From DATBDN01 sp963715995 (GTDB lineage Bacteria > Actinomycetota > Thermoleophilia > Solirubrobacterales > Thermoleophilaceae), in NCBI GenBank assembly GCA_963715995.1, contig OY970283.1, positions 3,162,001 through 3,226,000 on the forward strand: 64,000 bases of DNA, given 5' to 3'. Positions within the stretch are counted from its first letter, which is position 1. Each line of letters opens with the position of its first letter. The translations under genes were made by a program, and so were the position numbers. The notes below the pieces were generated by a model that did no database searches, was not told the origin of the DNA, and was given only the letters and a program-made list of their open reading frames with translations. This document shows, in pieces, positions 8,931 to 16,147 of the stretch.

Positions 8931-8934
8931 ACGC
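8917..8934. repeat. Inverted repeat GCGTTCAG-TC-CTGAACGC
   Basis: Perfect 8-bp arms separated by 2 bp overlap the stop codon of the GT4 gene, about 80 bp before the Tat-exported protein gene. Identical arms with a 3-bp spacer occur at 33777-33795, upstream of the initiating sugar transferase. No T-tract follows, so it could be an operator or a terminator without a U-tail. Confidence 0.5.
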
Positions 8935-9016
8935 CCGCTAGGACGACCGGCCCCATTTGGGTTAACCGGCCCACTTTTCCCCACAGAAACGACCTTCCGT
9001 AAGTACTTTGGAGCCA

Positions 9017-10129
9017 ATGACCGAGAACACTTGGACCATCGCCGAGCGCTCGTCGCGGCGACGATTCGCGTTGGGCGCCGCCGGCGCTCTTGCTGCTGCC
9101 GTGCCGCTCGCGCGCACTGCCACCGCAAAGGCCGATTCCGTGAACGGACCGTGGGTTGCGGTCAACGACACCCAGCCCGCCGACACCTTCCTGCCGGTCT
9201 TCCTGCGCAACCCGCAGGGCCGCCCCGCGACGGACCAGATCGGCTTCCAGACCGGCACGATCAAGTTCAACAACACCGTCGACCCATTCGTGGCGATGGG
9301 CTACTGGGGCGCCAACGGCGACTACAGCTCGACATGGCAGCTCGAGGGCGACTGGGACACGGGCCCGGGCGACACCCAGCCGCACATCACCGAGCTCTAC
9401 TGGCAGATCATCCGTCCCGACGGCGCGCATCGTCGCCCGTTCTACGCGCAGTACGACCGCACGGCCGGGCTCATGTCGCAGTTCACGATCATGATCGGCC
9501 CCGGAAACAACCACGTGGGCGTGCCCGGCGGCCAGGGCTTCACCGTCAACTGGGACGACGGGACCAATCAGGTCGGCCGTGCGATCTTCCATGTCAAGCC
9601 GGCTTACATGCAGCTGATGACCACCGGCGCGACCGGGCAGACGATGTTCCTGATGCACGCCCTCCAGGGCTTCAACGCCGCGCTGCACCTGTTCAGCGGC
9701 CAGACGGCGGCGGACTCCGCATACCACCGGGTCTACGCGAACGGCAACAACCTCCTGTCGTTCGACGTCAACGGCAAGACGGTCCTCAACCTGTTCAAGG
9801 GTGCCGGAGGGCAGGCGCGCGCGTCGCTTGGCGTCAGTGACAACACCGCTGCCTTCACGGTCGCCACCAACGAGGCCGCGGTGCCCGCGCTCGTCGCGCG
9901 CCGGACCGCCTCGCAGAGCGCGAAGATCGTCGACGTGCAGGACGAGAACAAGGCCAGTCTGTGGTCGATCGACAAGGCGGGTGTGCCGCGCTGGTCGGCG
10001 GCAAACATGCAGACGACGGTCGGCGCAGCCGGCAACGCGGCGAACATGCCCGCGCACCCCACGACGTACCTCAAGGTGCAGGACGCGAACGGCAACAACC
10101 TCGTGATCCCGGCCTACGCCGCGTCGTGA
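9017..10129 (+). CDS. Tat-exported surface protein of unknown function with tail-fibre-like C-terminus
   Basis: I do not recognise a named family. The N-terminus has a twin-arginine signal (SSRRRFALGAAGALAAAVP, about residues 12-30), so the protein is predicted to be exported folded. The mature part is rich in Asn, Gly, Asp and aromatic residues. The first half (about 40-200) contains WQLEGDWDTGPGDTQPHI and IIRPDGAHRRPFY. The second half repeats a pattern of short beta strands (LLSFDVNGKTVLNLF, IVDVQDENKASLWSIDKAG, YLKVQDANGNNLVIPAY) like phage tail-fibre or bacterial adhesin stalks. ATG 9017 is chosen over an in-frame TTG at 9008; GGAG lies just upstream at 9010-9013. It sits between a glycosyltransferase and the Wzc-like gene, so a role at the polysaccharide surface is possible but unproven. 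Confidence 0.75.
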   Translation: MTENTWTIAERSSRRRFALGAAGALAAAVPLARTATAKADSVNGPWVAVNDTQPADTFLPVFLRNPQGRPATDQIGFQTGTIKFNNTVDPFVAMGYWGANGDYSSTWQLEGDWDTGPGDTQPHITELYWQIIRPDGAHRRPFYAQYDRTAGLMSQFTIMIGPGNNHVGVPGGQGFTVNWDDGTNQVGRAIFHVKPAYMQLMTTGATGQTMFLMHALQGFNAALHLFSGQTAADSAYHRVYANGNNLLSFDVNGKTVLNLFKGAGGQARASLGVSDNTAAFTVATNEAAVPALVARRTASQSAKIVDVQDENKASLWSIDKAGVPRWSAANMQTTVGAAGNAANMPAHPTTYLKVQDANGNNLVIPAYAAS

Positions 10130-10335
10130 CCGGCGCCTCAGATGGGGAGCGCAAGCTCCGGCTGGCGCACTTCCTCGTGCAACCGGTCCTGGTCTGGGAT
10201 GACGGGAACGAGCTGACGCCCGGCCCCACTATCGAGCCGCAGACGATGACTCATGCCGAGCTGCGCAAGCTCGCCGACGGCTGGGTGGAGCAGCTGCGCG
10301 AGATCGAACGAGTCGCACTCGAATCCAGTCGCTGA
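10126..10335 (+). CDS. Small hypothetical protein (69 aa)
   Basis: A GTG at 10126 overlaps the stop of the Tat-exported gene by 3 bp within GTGA, the coupling style used throughout this window. The 69-residue product is hydrophilic with no membrane segment or cysteines. It contains LRLAHFLVQPVLVWDDGNEL followed by a helical, charged C-terminal half (HAELRKLADGWVEQLREIERV). That looks like real protein composition and not random GC-rich translation. No family is recognised. Coupling suggests it is co-produced with the exported protein, though it has no export signal. Confidence 0.55.
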   Translation: MTGASDGERKLRLAHFLVQPVLVWDDGNELTPGPTIEPQTMTHAELRKLADGWVEQLREIERVALESSR

Positions 10336-10393
10336 CCCGCGGCTCCGCCTGCACAGCTTCGTGAAACCGCCGAACGGATGCAGAGCACCTCTC

Positions 10394-10399
10394 TACAAT
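10394..10399 (+). promoter_or_regulatory. Possible -10 element TACAAT upstream of the Wzc-like gene
   Basis: TACAAT is one base from the sigma-70 consensus in a GC-rich 119-bp intergenic gap. No good -35 is seen 16-18 bp upstream. If used, it gives a leader of about 50 nt before the GTG at 10455, whose Shine-Dalgarno GGAAGGA is at 10440-10446. Confidence 0.3.
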
Positions 10400-10454
10400 C
10401 GAGCCTGATGCCGGCCACGCTGCCCGGGGCGCCGCGACCGGAAGGATCACCCTC

Positions 10455-12098
10455 GTGACAAACCCAACCGGCACCCCCTCAACTCCCGGCAGCGAAGCAT
10501 CGGCCGACATCTTCCGCCGCTTCGCGTTCGTCCGTCATCGCTGGCCGGTGGTCCTGATCGCGTTCGTGGTGGCCGCCGGCGCCGCGTTCGGCCTGTCGTT
10601 CCTTCAGGCGAAGCAGTACTCCGCAACCGCGAAGCTTTTCTTCCGCGACCCGCTGCTCGGTCAGACGCTGTTCGGCTCCAACTTCCTGAGCCCCTCGACC
10701 GACCCCACCCGCGAGGCGGCGACCAACGTCCGGCTGGTTGCCTTGGACCCGGTTGCTGATCGCACGGCTGCCGCCCTCAAGGACACCGGTCTGACCAGTG
10801 AGCAGATCTCGAAGCACGTCACCGTGTCGCCGCAGGGACAGTCGAACCTTGCGTCGGTGACCTACACCAGCCGCTCGGCGGCGCTCTCGAAGCGGGTCGC
10901 GAACACCTTCGTCGAGGAGTACGTGGCCTTTCGCCGCGCCGCCGACCAGTCCAAGGTCGCGCAGGCGCAGGACCTCGTCCGTAAGAAGCTGGCGCAGCTC
11001 GGCCCGGCCGGCCGCGCCACGCGCGATGGACGCCTGCTCCAGAGCAGCGGCGAGCAGCTCGACATCCTGCGCTCGCTGCAGACCGGAAACGCCGAGGTGG
11101 TCCAGCTCGCGCGCGTGCCCGACAACCCGTCGTCGCCACGACCCAAGCGCAATGCGGCGCTCGGCGGCTTCTTCGGCCTGATCCTCGGCTTCATCCTCGC
11201 CTGGCTGCTGGAGCGCCTCGACCGCAAGGTCCGCAGCTCCGAGCAGGCGGCCCAGATCTTCGACCGGCCCGTGCTCGCCACGATCCCCGAGGGCAAGTAC
11301 GGCGAGAACCAGCGCGGCGCCGCTCTGACCACGCGAGAAGCCGAGGCGCTGATGATGCTCAGAGCCAGCCTGGGCTACTTCAGCGTCGACCGCGAGATCA
11401 AATCGGTGCTCGTGACCTCGGCGGCGATCGGCGAGGGTAAGACGTCGGTCGCGTTCAACCTCGCCGCGGCGGCCGCAGCCACGCGCTCGCGCGTGATCCT
11501 GATCGAGTCCGACCTCCGGCGCCCGACTGTCGGCCGCTACTTCGGCCTCAACCTGGGCCCCGGCCTCTCACACATGCTGGCCGCCGACCTGCCGCTCTCG
11601 GAAGTGGTCCAGAAGGTGCCGGTCGCGCGCATCATGCCGGGCGCCGCCGAGGGCCAGACGCTCGACGTGATCGTGGCCGGCCCGCTGCCGCCGAACCCGG
11701 CCGACCTGCTCGAGTCGGATCGGATGCGTCAACTGATCGCGACCTGTGAGGACCTGTACGACCTCGTGGTCATCGACACGCCGCCTACGGCGATCGTCGC
11801 CGACGCCATCCCGCTCACCCGGATCGTGTCGGGCGTGATCGCGGTCGTGCGCATCGGGCGCAGCGATGTCGAGGCGTCCGAGCGCCTCCACGATCAGCTG
11901 CTCAACCTCAAGGCGCCGCTGCTCGGCGTCGTCGTGAATGCCGTGCGGGCAGGGCATCCGGCCTACTACGACTCCGGCTACTACGCCGTCGACGTCGACA
12001 CGAAGAAGTGGGGCGACGAGCTTGACTCCCTGTCGAGCGTCGGACCGCAGGAGTCGAGCAACGGCTCAGCTGAAGAGCCGGACCGCGTGCCACAGTAG
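10455..12098 (+). CDS. Wzc-like polysaccharide co-polymerase / bacterial tyrosine kinase
   Basis: 547 residues. The N-terminal Wzz-type chain-length domain is bracketed by two membrane helices (about residues 30-50 and 233-253). A cytoplasmic BY-kinase domain follows: Walker A AAIGEGKTSVAFNLA near 322-336, Walker A' VILIESDLRRP near 346 and Walker B LVVIDTPP near 437. The tail holds a small tyrosine cluster (YYDSGYYAVD), a plausible autophosphorylation site. Such proteins control chain length and export of Wzy-dependent polysaccharides. The GTG start has a strong upstream GGAAGGA. It is followed about 46 bp later by the flippase gene, with which it is probably co-transcribed. Confidence 0.9.
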   Translation: MTNPTGTPSTPGSEASADIFRRFAFVRHRWPVVLIAFVVAAGAAFGLSFLQAKQYSATAKLFFRDPLLGQTLFGSNFLSPSTDPTREAATNVRLVALDPVADRTAAALKDTGLTSEQISKHVTVSPQGQSNLASVTYTSRSAALSKRVANTFVEEYVAFRRAADQSKVAQAQDLVRKKLAQLGPAGRATRDGRLLQSSGEQLDILRSLQTGNAEVVQLARVPDNPSSPRPKRNAALGGFFGLILGFILAWLLERLDRKVRSSEQAAQIFDRPVLATIPEGKYGENQRGAALTTREAEALMMLRASLGYFSVDREIKSVLVTSAAIGEGKTSVAFNLAAAAAATRSRVILIESDLRRPTVGRYFGLNLGPGLSHMLAADLPLSEVVQKVPVARIMPGAAEGQTLDVIVAGPLPPNPADLLESDRMRQLIATCEDLYDLVVIDTPPTAIVADAIPLTRIVSGVIAVVRIGRSDVEASERLHDQLLNLKAPLLGVVVNAVRAGHPAYYDSGYYAVDVDTKKWGDELDSLSSVGPQESSNGSAEEPDRVPQ

Positions 12099-12144
12099 CC
12101 CGATCTCGCTGAGGCGCCTCAAAGCAGCACTCCCGGCGCGCCGC

Positions 12145-13389
12145 GTGCGCGACCTCGTCGTCAGTCTCGGCGCAAGCGGAGTCCTCCAGGCCTGTCTGTT
12201 CGTCTCGGGCATCATCGTCGCGCGCGTGCTTGGCCCTGCGGACCGCGGTCGCCTCGCGCTGATCATCGTGCTGCCGGAAGTTGCCGCGCAGCTGTCGGCC
12301 GTCGGCGTTCCCTCTGCGCTGACCTACTTCGTCGCGAAGGACCGCCCGCGCTGGGAGGCGATCGTCAGGCAACTCGGCGTAGTCGTGCTCGCGCAGATAC
12401 TCGTCGCGCTCGTCTTCTCGCTGGTGCTACGCAGGCTGTTCGTGAGCGGCCACGCGCGCCACGCGACGCTGTTCGTAGGCCTGGCCGGGCCGCCGTCGGT
12501 GCTGCTCCAGTACTACGGCCTGCACGTGATGCAGGGCGTGGGCGAGCTGCGGCTGTTCAACGCCTATCGCGTGCTGCCGTACTTCATCTACAGCGCCGGC
12601 GTGCTCGTGCTCTGGCTGGCCGGAGCGGGGCTGGTCGGGTTCACGGCGGCATGGCTGGTCGCGCAGGTGATCGCGGCCGGAGTGATCCTGACCCACCTGG
12701 TCCGGCGTGCCCGGCGCAACAGCGACCGCGTCGAGGGAGCCGGTGCGCGTCGCGGCGAGATCCTCCGCTTCGGAATGCGCGGGTTCGCCGCACAGGTCTC
12801 ACCGGTCGAGACGTTCCGGGTCGACACGCTCGTGGTGGCCGGCCTGTTCCCAGACAAGGTGGTCGGCTACTACGCGGTCGCCAACAGCCTGAGCAACGTG
12901 CCGCGCTTCATCGCGGACGGCCTGTCGGCGGTTGCCTACCCGCACGTGGCCGAGCCCGACGTGGCGCAGGGCAGGCCGATCGCGCGCCGCTACATCGCTC
13001 TCGCCGCAGGCCTCTGCGGCAGCGCAGCGCTCGTGATCGGGGTGCTGCTGCCCGTGCTGATCCCAGCACTGTTCGGCGACCGCTTCCGGCCCGCCGTGAC
13101 GGTCGCCGAGATCTTGATCGCCTGCGCCGCCCTCGTGAGCGTGCGCCGCGTGGCGCTCGACTGTCAGCGCGCGCTCGGGCGACCCGGCGCAGCCACGCTC
13201 AACGAGATCGGCATGCTGGCCACGTTCGCCGTGGCACTGGTGGTGGTCGCGCACTCGATCGCCGACGGCGGCGGCGTCGCTCTGGCACTCACGATCGCGT
13301 CAGCGGCTGGGCTGCTCGGGGTGCTGTGGAGCCTTCGTGACGGCTCAGATGCGGCGCGAACACAGTCAGCATCGCGCGCGCCTGAGTAG
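12145..13389 (+). CDS. Wzx-like polysaccharide flippase (MATE/MVF-like oligosaccharide exporter)
   Basis: Polytopic protein (about 12-14 hydrophobic segments) of the polysaccharide-biosynthesis flippase type; it should move lipid-linked repeat units across the membrane. It begins with LGASGVLQACLFVSGIIVAR, then VLGPADRGRLALIIVLPE, the usual first-helix pattern of Wzx/RfbX proteins. Later it has VETFRVDTLVVAGLFPDKVV and a final GVLWSLR helix. The start is uncertain: the frame stays open back into the Wzc gene, and GTG at 12145 is the most sensible codon (414 residues), though a non-standard start slightly upstream is possible. Its last 101 bp overlap, tail to tail, the 3' end of the convergent glycosyltransferase gene. 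Confidence 0.83.
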   Translation: MRDLVVSLGASGVLQACLFVSGIIVARVLGPADRGRLALIIVLPEVAAQLSAVGVPSALTYFVAKDRPRWEAIVRQLGVVVLAQILVALVFSLVLRRLFVSGHARHATLFVGLAGPPSVLLQYYGLHVMQGVGELRLFNAYRVLPYFIYSAGVLVLWLAGAGLVGFTAAWLVAQVIAAGVILTHLVRRARRNSDRVEGAGARRGEILRFGMRGFAAQVSPVETFRVDTLVVAGLFPDKVVGYYAVANSLSNVPRFIADGLSAVAYPHVAEPDVAQGRPIARRYIALAAGLCGSAALVIGVLLPVLIPALFGDRFRPAVTVAEILIACAALVSVRRVALDCQRALGRPGAATLNEIGMLATFAVALVVVAHSIADGGGVALALTIASAAGLLGVLWSLRDGSDAARTQSASRAPE

Positions 13390-14539
13390 AGGCGTCGTAC
13401 TCGGCCTCGACCTTCTGGCGGGCGGCCACCCGAACGGGCTCGATGCGTGCCCGGGCGCCCGCGGCGAGAAGCTCGTCGAGCATCCGGGTCAGGGCCGCTG
13501 GGTCTGCCTGCGGCACCACGAAGCCCGTTCGCTCGTGTGCGACCAGCTCGGGGATTCCTGCCACGTCGGTGGTCACCACGGGCACTCCGAGCGCCATTGC
13601 CTCCATCAGCACGTTCGGGATGCCATCGGCATCACCGATCTCGTCCATCTCGGCCGGCAGCACGAGGAGATCGGACGCGGCGAGCGCCGCCAGCGTCTCC
13701 TCGTGGCCGCGCGCCCCGGCGAACTCGAGCCTGCCTGCGAGCGCCAGCGTGCGCGGGTCGGCCCTGAGCTGGTCGCGCAGCGGGCCGTCGCCGATCACGG
13801 TCCAGTGAACGTCCGGGTGGCGCGCGAGCAGGTCCGCAGCGGCGGCGAGGATCGTCCAGTAGCCCTTCGTCCGCACAAGCCGCCCGACGGTGACCAGGCG
13901 TGTCAGGTCCTGCTCGGCGCGGGCTGCGTGGAAGGTCGCCTTGCTCAGGTCGACGCCGGAGCGGACCACGGTGGTGGCGGGCGGCGCGCCGCGGGCCAGC
14001 GTTCGCACCACGCGCTCGGCGTAGTCGTTCTCGCACACCACGGTCGCGATCGAGTCGAGCCGATCGCGGGTGAGGTTGGGCTCGAGCGACACGTGGTGGC
14101 CATAGATGTCGGTGGCATGCGCCGTCGCGGTCCAGCCCACGCCGAGTCGTTCAGCAAGCGCCGCGGCCACATCAGCCGGCCGCGCCAGGAAGTGAGCGTG
14201 GATGTGCTCGACCCCGCGCGCGCGAGCACGCGTAGCGGCGTAGCGGCAGTGCGCCGCAGCCAGCACGAGCCGAGCCCCCTCGCGCGGCGTGATCGCACGC
14301 GTGAGCACGCGGCGCGCCGCAGTGACGATCGCGCGCGGGCTCAGCAGCGCGCCAACCGCAAGAGCAATGCGGCTGGGCGGCGCGCACAGCACGTCGACCT
14401 CGGCGGCCGGCTCGGGCGCACCGCCCCGCCGCAGTGCGTAGACGACGACTGGGACACCGAGCCGCGCGACCGCCGCAGCCTCGGTGACGACGAACGTCTC
14501 CGACACCGAAGGGTGGTCGTTGATCACGTAGAGGATCAC
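13289..14539 (-). CDS. Glycosyltransferase family 4 (colanic-acid WcaL-like)
   Basis: GT-B glycosyltransferase of 416 residues. It opens with ILYVINDHPSVSETFVVTEA, the N-terminal pattern of WcaL/AmsK-type transferases, then HIHAHFLARPADVAA near 112 and TATAHATDIYGH. The donor-binding domain contains VTVGRLVRTKGYWTILAA near 223 and the EX7E-type GIPNVLMEAMALGVPVVTTD near 318. GTG at 14539 is chosen because it lies 5 bp after the stop of the Wzy-like gene on the same strand. The C-terminal ~33 codons overlap the convergent flippase gene. The substrate is unknown. Confidence 0.87.
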   Translation of the reverse strand: MILYVINDHPSVSETFVVTEAAAVARLGVPVVVYALRRGGAPEPAAEVDVLCAPPSRIALAVGALLSPRAIVTAARRVLTRAITPREGARLVLAAAHCRYAATRARARGVEHIHAHFLARPADVAAALAERLGVGWTATAHATDIYGHHVSLEPNLTRDRLDSIATVVCENDYAERVVRTLARGAPPATTVVRSGVDLSKATFHAARAEQDLTRLVTVGRLVRTKGYWTILAAAADLLARHPDVHWTVIGDGPLRDQLRADPRTLALAGRLEFAGARGHEETLAALAASDLLVLPAEMDEIGDADGIPNVLMEAMALGVPVVTTDVAGIPELVAHERTGFVVPQADPAALTRMLDELLAAGARARIEPVRVAARQKVEAEYDASTQARAMLTVFAPHLSRHEGSTAPRAAQPLTRS

Positions 14540-14544
14540 GCAGC

Positions 14545-16098
14545 TCAGCCGTCGACTGGCCGCATGTGCCCGGTGGCCGGCTGTAGCGGCCTGACCAGCG
14601 AGGCGCCACGGTGCCGGCGCGTGCCGGCGAGCCCGCCGGTGACCCGGACGCCCGCAGCGAGCATCGCGGCAACTAGGTACAGCGAGATCTTCGTGAAGCC
14701 GACGACGGTCATCAGCACGTCGCCGTCCTTCCAGTACGAGAACGCGGCGGTGACCACGAAGCAGAGCCAGAGCAGCGCGCCGGGCGACCCGCCGTGCCAC
14801 TGGCGCACCGCGAAGCGCTCGAGCATGGCCGTGAGGATGCCGAACAGAATCGAGGCGAGCAGCACCGCGGTGATTCCGCCGTAGAGCCTCATCTCCGTGA
14901 TGTAGCTGCTCGGGTAACCGGTGTCCTGCTGGTACTGCGTGCCGAAGTCGCGGGCGATCAGGGTGTCGAGCCGGTAGTCCTCGAACTCGGGCTTGTTCGG
15001 CCACAACCACGACGGGACGATGTAGGCCACGCCGACGGAGAGGCGCTTTGGCGCAAGCATTGCCGAGCGCAATTGCTGGGGCTCCTGGTGGACCGCAATC
15101 GAGGCGTCGAGCACTCCGTAGCCGGTGAGCTGGCTGATCCGCTGGTAGGTCGGGATGCCGAACGACGTCGTGCTGAACGGGTTGCCGCCCGCACGTTGCT
15201 GGAGCACCGGGATGCTGAGCGCGATGACCAGGATGATCGAGACCGTGATCGCGCCCGGCGACAGCGGCCTGACCGTGTGATGGAAGATCGTCCAGACCCC
15301 GATCAGCATCAACAGCGCATTCAGCCGGCCGCCGAACAGCACCAGCGTGGCCGCCAGCAGCAGGAACAGGATGCCCAAGGCAGCCAGGCGCAGGATCGGC
15401 AACACGTGGCGGTCGAACATGATGTAGGCGGCGCACCAGGCGGCCGGCACCGACAATGTCCACAGCGAGGTCGCAATCGATTTCGACTCGAGGGCGAGCG
15501 TCTTGCTGTGGCTCAGGTAGGTCGCCTTGACGCCCGCGATCCCGCCGCTCTGCTTGATCATCAAGAGCAGGGATCCGAAGACGATCACGCAGAACACGGC
15601 GCCGAGCAGCACCATCGAGCCGCTCTCACTACGCGGCGTGGTCCGCAGCGGGGCCGCGTCCAGCCGCGCGTGCCGGAAGTAGTGGTAGGCCTCGACGAAG
15701 AGACTGGTCGCGACACTGGCCAGGATCAGCGTGGTGACGACGTCGCGCGTGCTGACGCCGCGCAGGATCGGCTCGGTGTAGGCGAAGTGCCCGAGGACCA
15801 GCGACAGGCCGCGCAACGGGAAGACGAAGACGTAGAAGACGAGCACGACCGTGACGGCAGACGGCTCTGCGAACGCGCGCCGGTATCCGACCCAGTGGAG
15901 GTGCGAGAAGAACGGCAGCAGGCAGATGAGGCCGACCGCGACACCGGACAACCACGGCGACAGATAGCCGATCGCGACAGCCGGCACGAGCACAGCGAGA
16001 AGCTGGAGCGGACCGATCCGGCTCGTATCGCGCCAACTGGGTCGTGACGACTCACGACGTGTGCTTCGAAGGCGCACGGTACTGGCCGAAGGTAGCAC
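14545..16098 (-). CDS. Wzy-like polysaccharide polymerase (O-antigen polymerase family)
   Basis: 517-residue polytopic membrane protein with about 11-12 hydrophobic helices and a large polar loop near residues 300-380 (GNPFSTTSFGIPTYQRISQL, then PSWLWPNKPEFEDYRLDT and QDTGYPSSYITEMRLYGG). This matches oligosaccharide-repeat polymerases, which join lipid-linked repeat units on the outer membrane face. Sequence identity in this family is always low, so the call rests on topology, loop pattern and context. The start is uncertain: GTG 16098 or GTG 16077. It diverges from asnB with about 50 bp between them and is followed 5 bp later by the GT4 gene. Confidence 0.78.
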   Translation of the reverse strand: MLPSASTVRLRSTRRESSRPSWRDTSRIGPLQLLAVLVPAVAIGYLSPWLSGVAVGLICLLPFFSHLHWVGYRRAFAEPSAVTVVLVFYVFVFPLRGLSLVLGHFAYTEPILRGVSTRDVVTTLILASVATSLFVEAYHYFRHARLDAAPLRTTPRSESGSMVLLGAVFCVIVFGSLLLMIKQSGGIAGVKATYLSHSKTLALESKSIATSLWTLSVPAAWCAAYIMFDRHVLPILRLAALGILFLLLAATLVLFGGRLNALLMLIGVWTIFHHTVRPLSPGAITVSIILVIALSIPVLQQRAGGNPFSTTSFGIPTYQRISQLTGYGVLDASIAVHQEPQQLRSAMLAPKRLSVGVAYIVPSWLWPNKPEFEDYRLDTLIARDFGTQYQQDTGYPSSYITEMRLYGGITAVLLASILFGILTAMLERFAVRQWHGGSPGALLWLCFVVTAAFSYWKDGDVLMTVVGFTKISLYLVAAMLAAGVRVTGGLAGTRRHRGASLVRPLQPATGHMRPVDG

Positions 16099-16147
16099 GG
16101 GCTTTACCCCCGCGGGACATCTCTGCCGCTACCTTGAGACCACACTC

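Noticed and set aside
14540..15463. N-terminal extension of the GT4 frame upstream of 14539
   Set aside because: It would lie wholly inside the Wzy-like gene on the same strand and has no glycosyltransferase similarity; the GTG at 14539 fits the conserved start.
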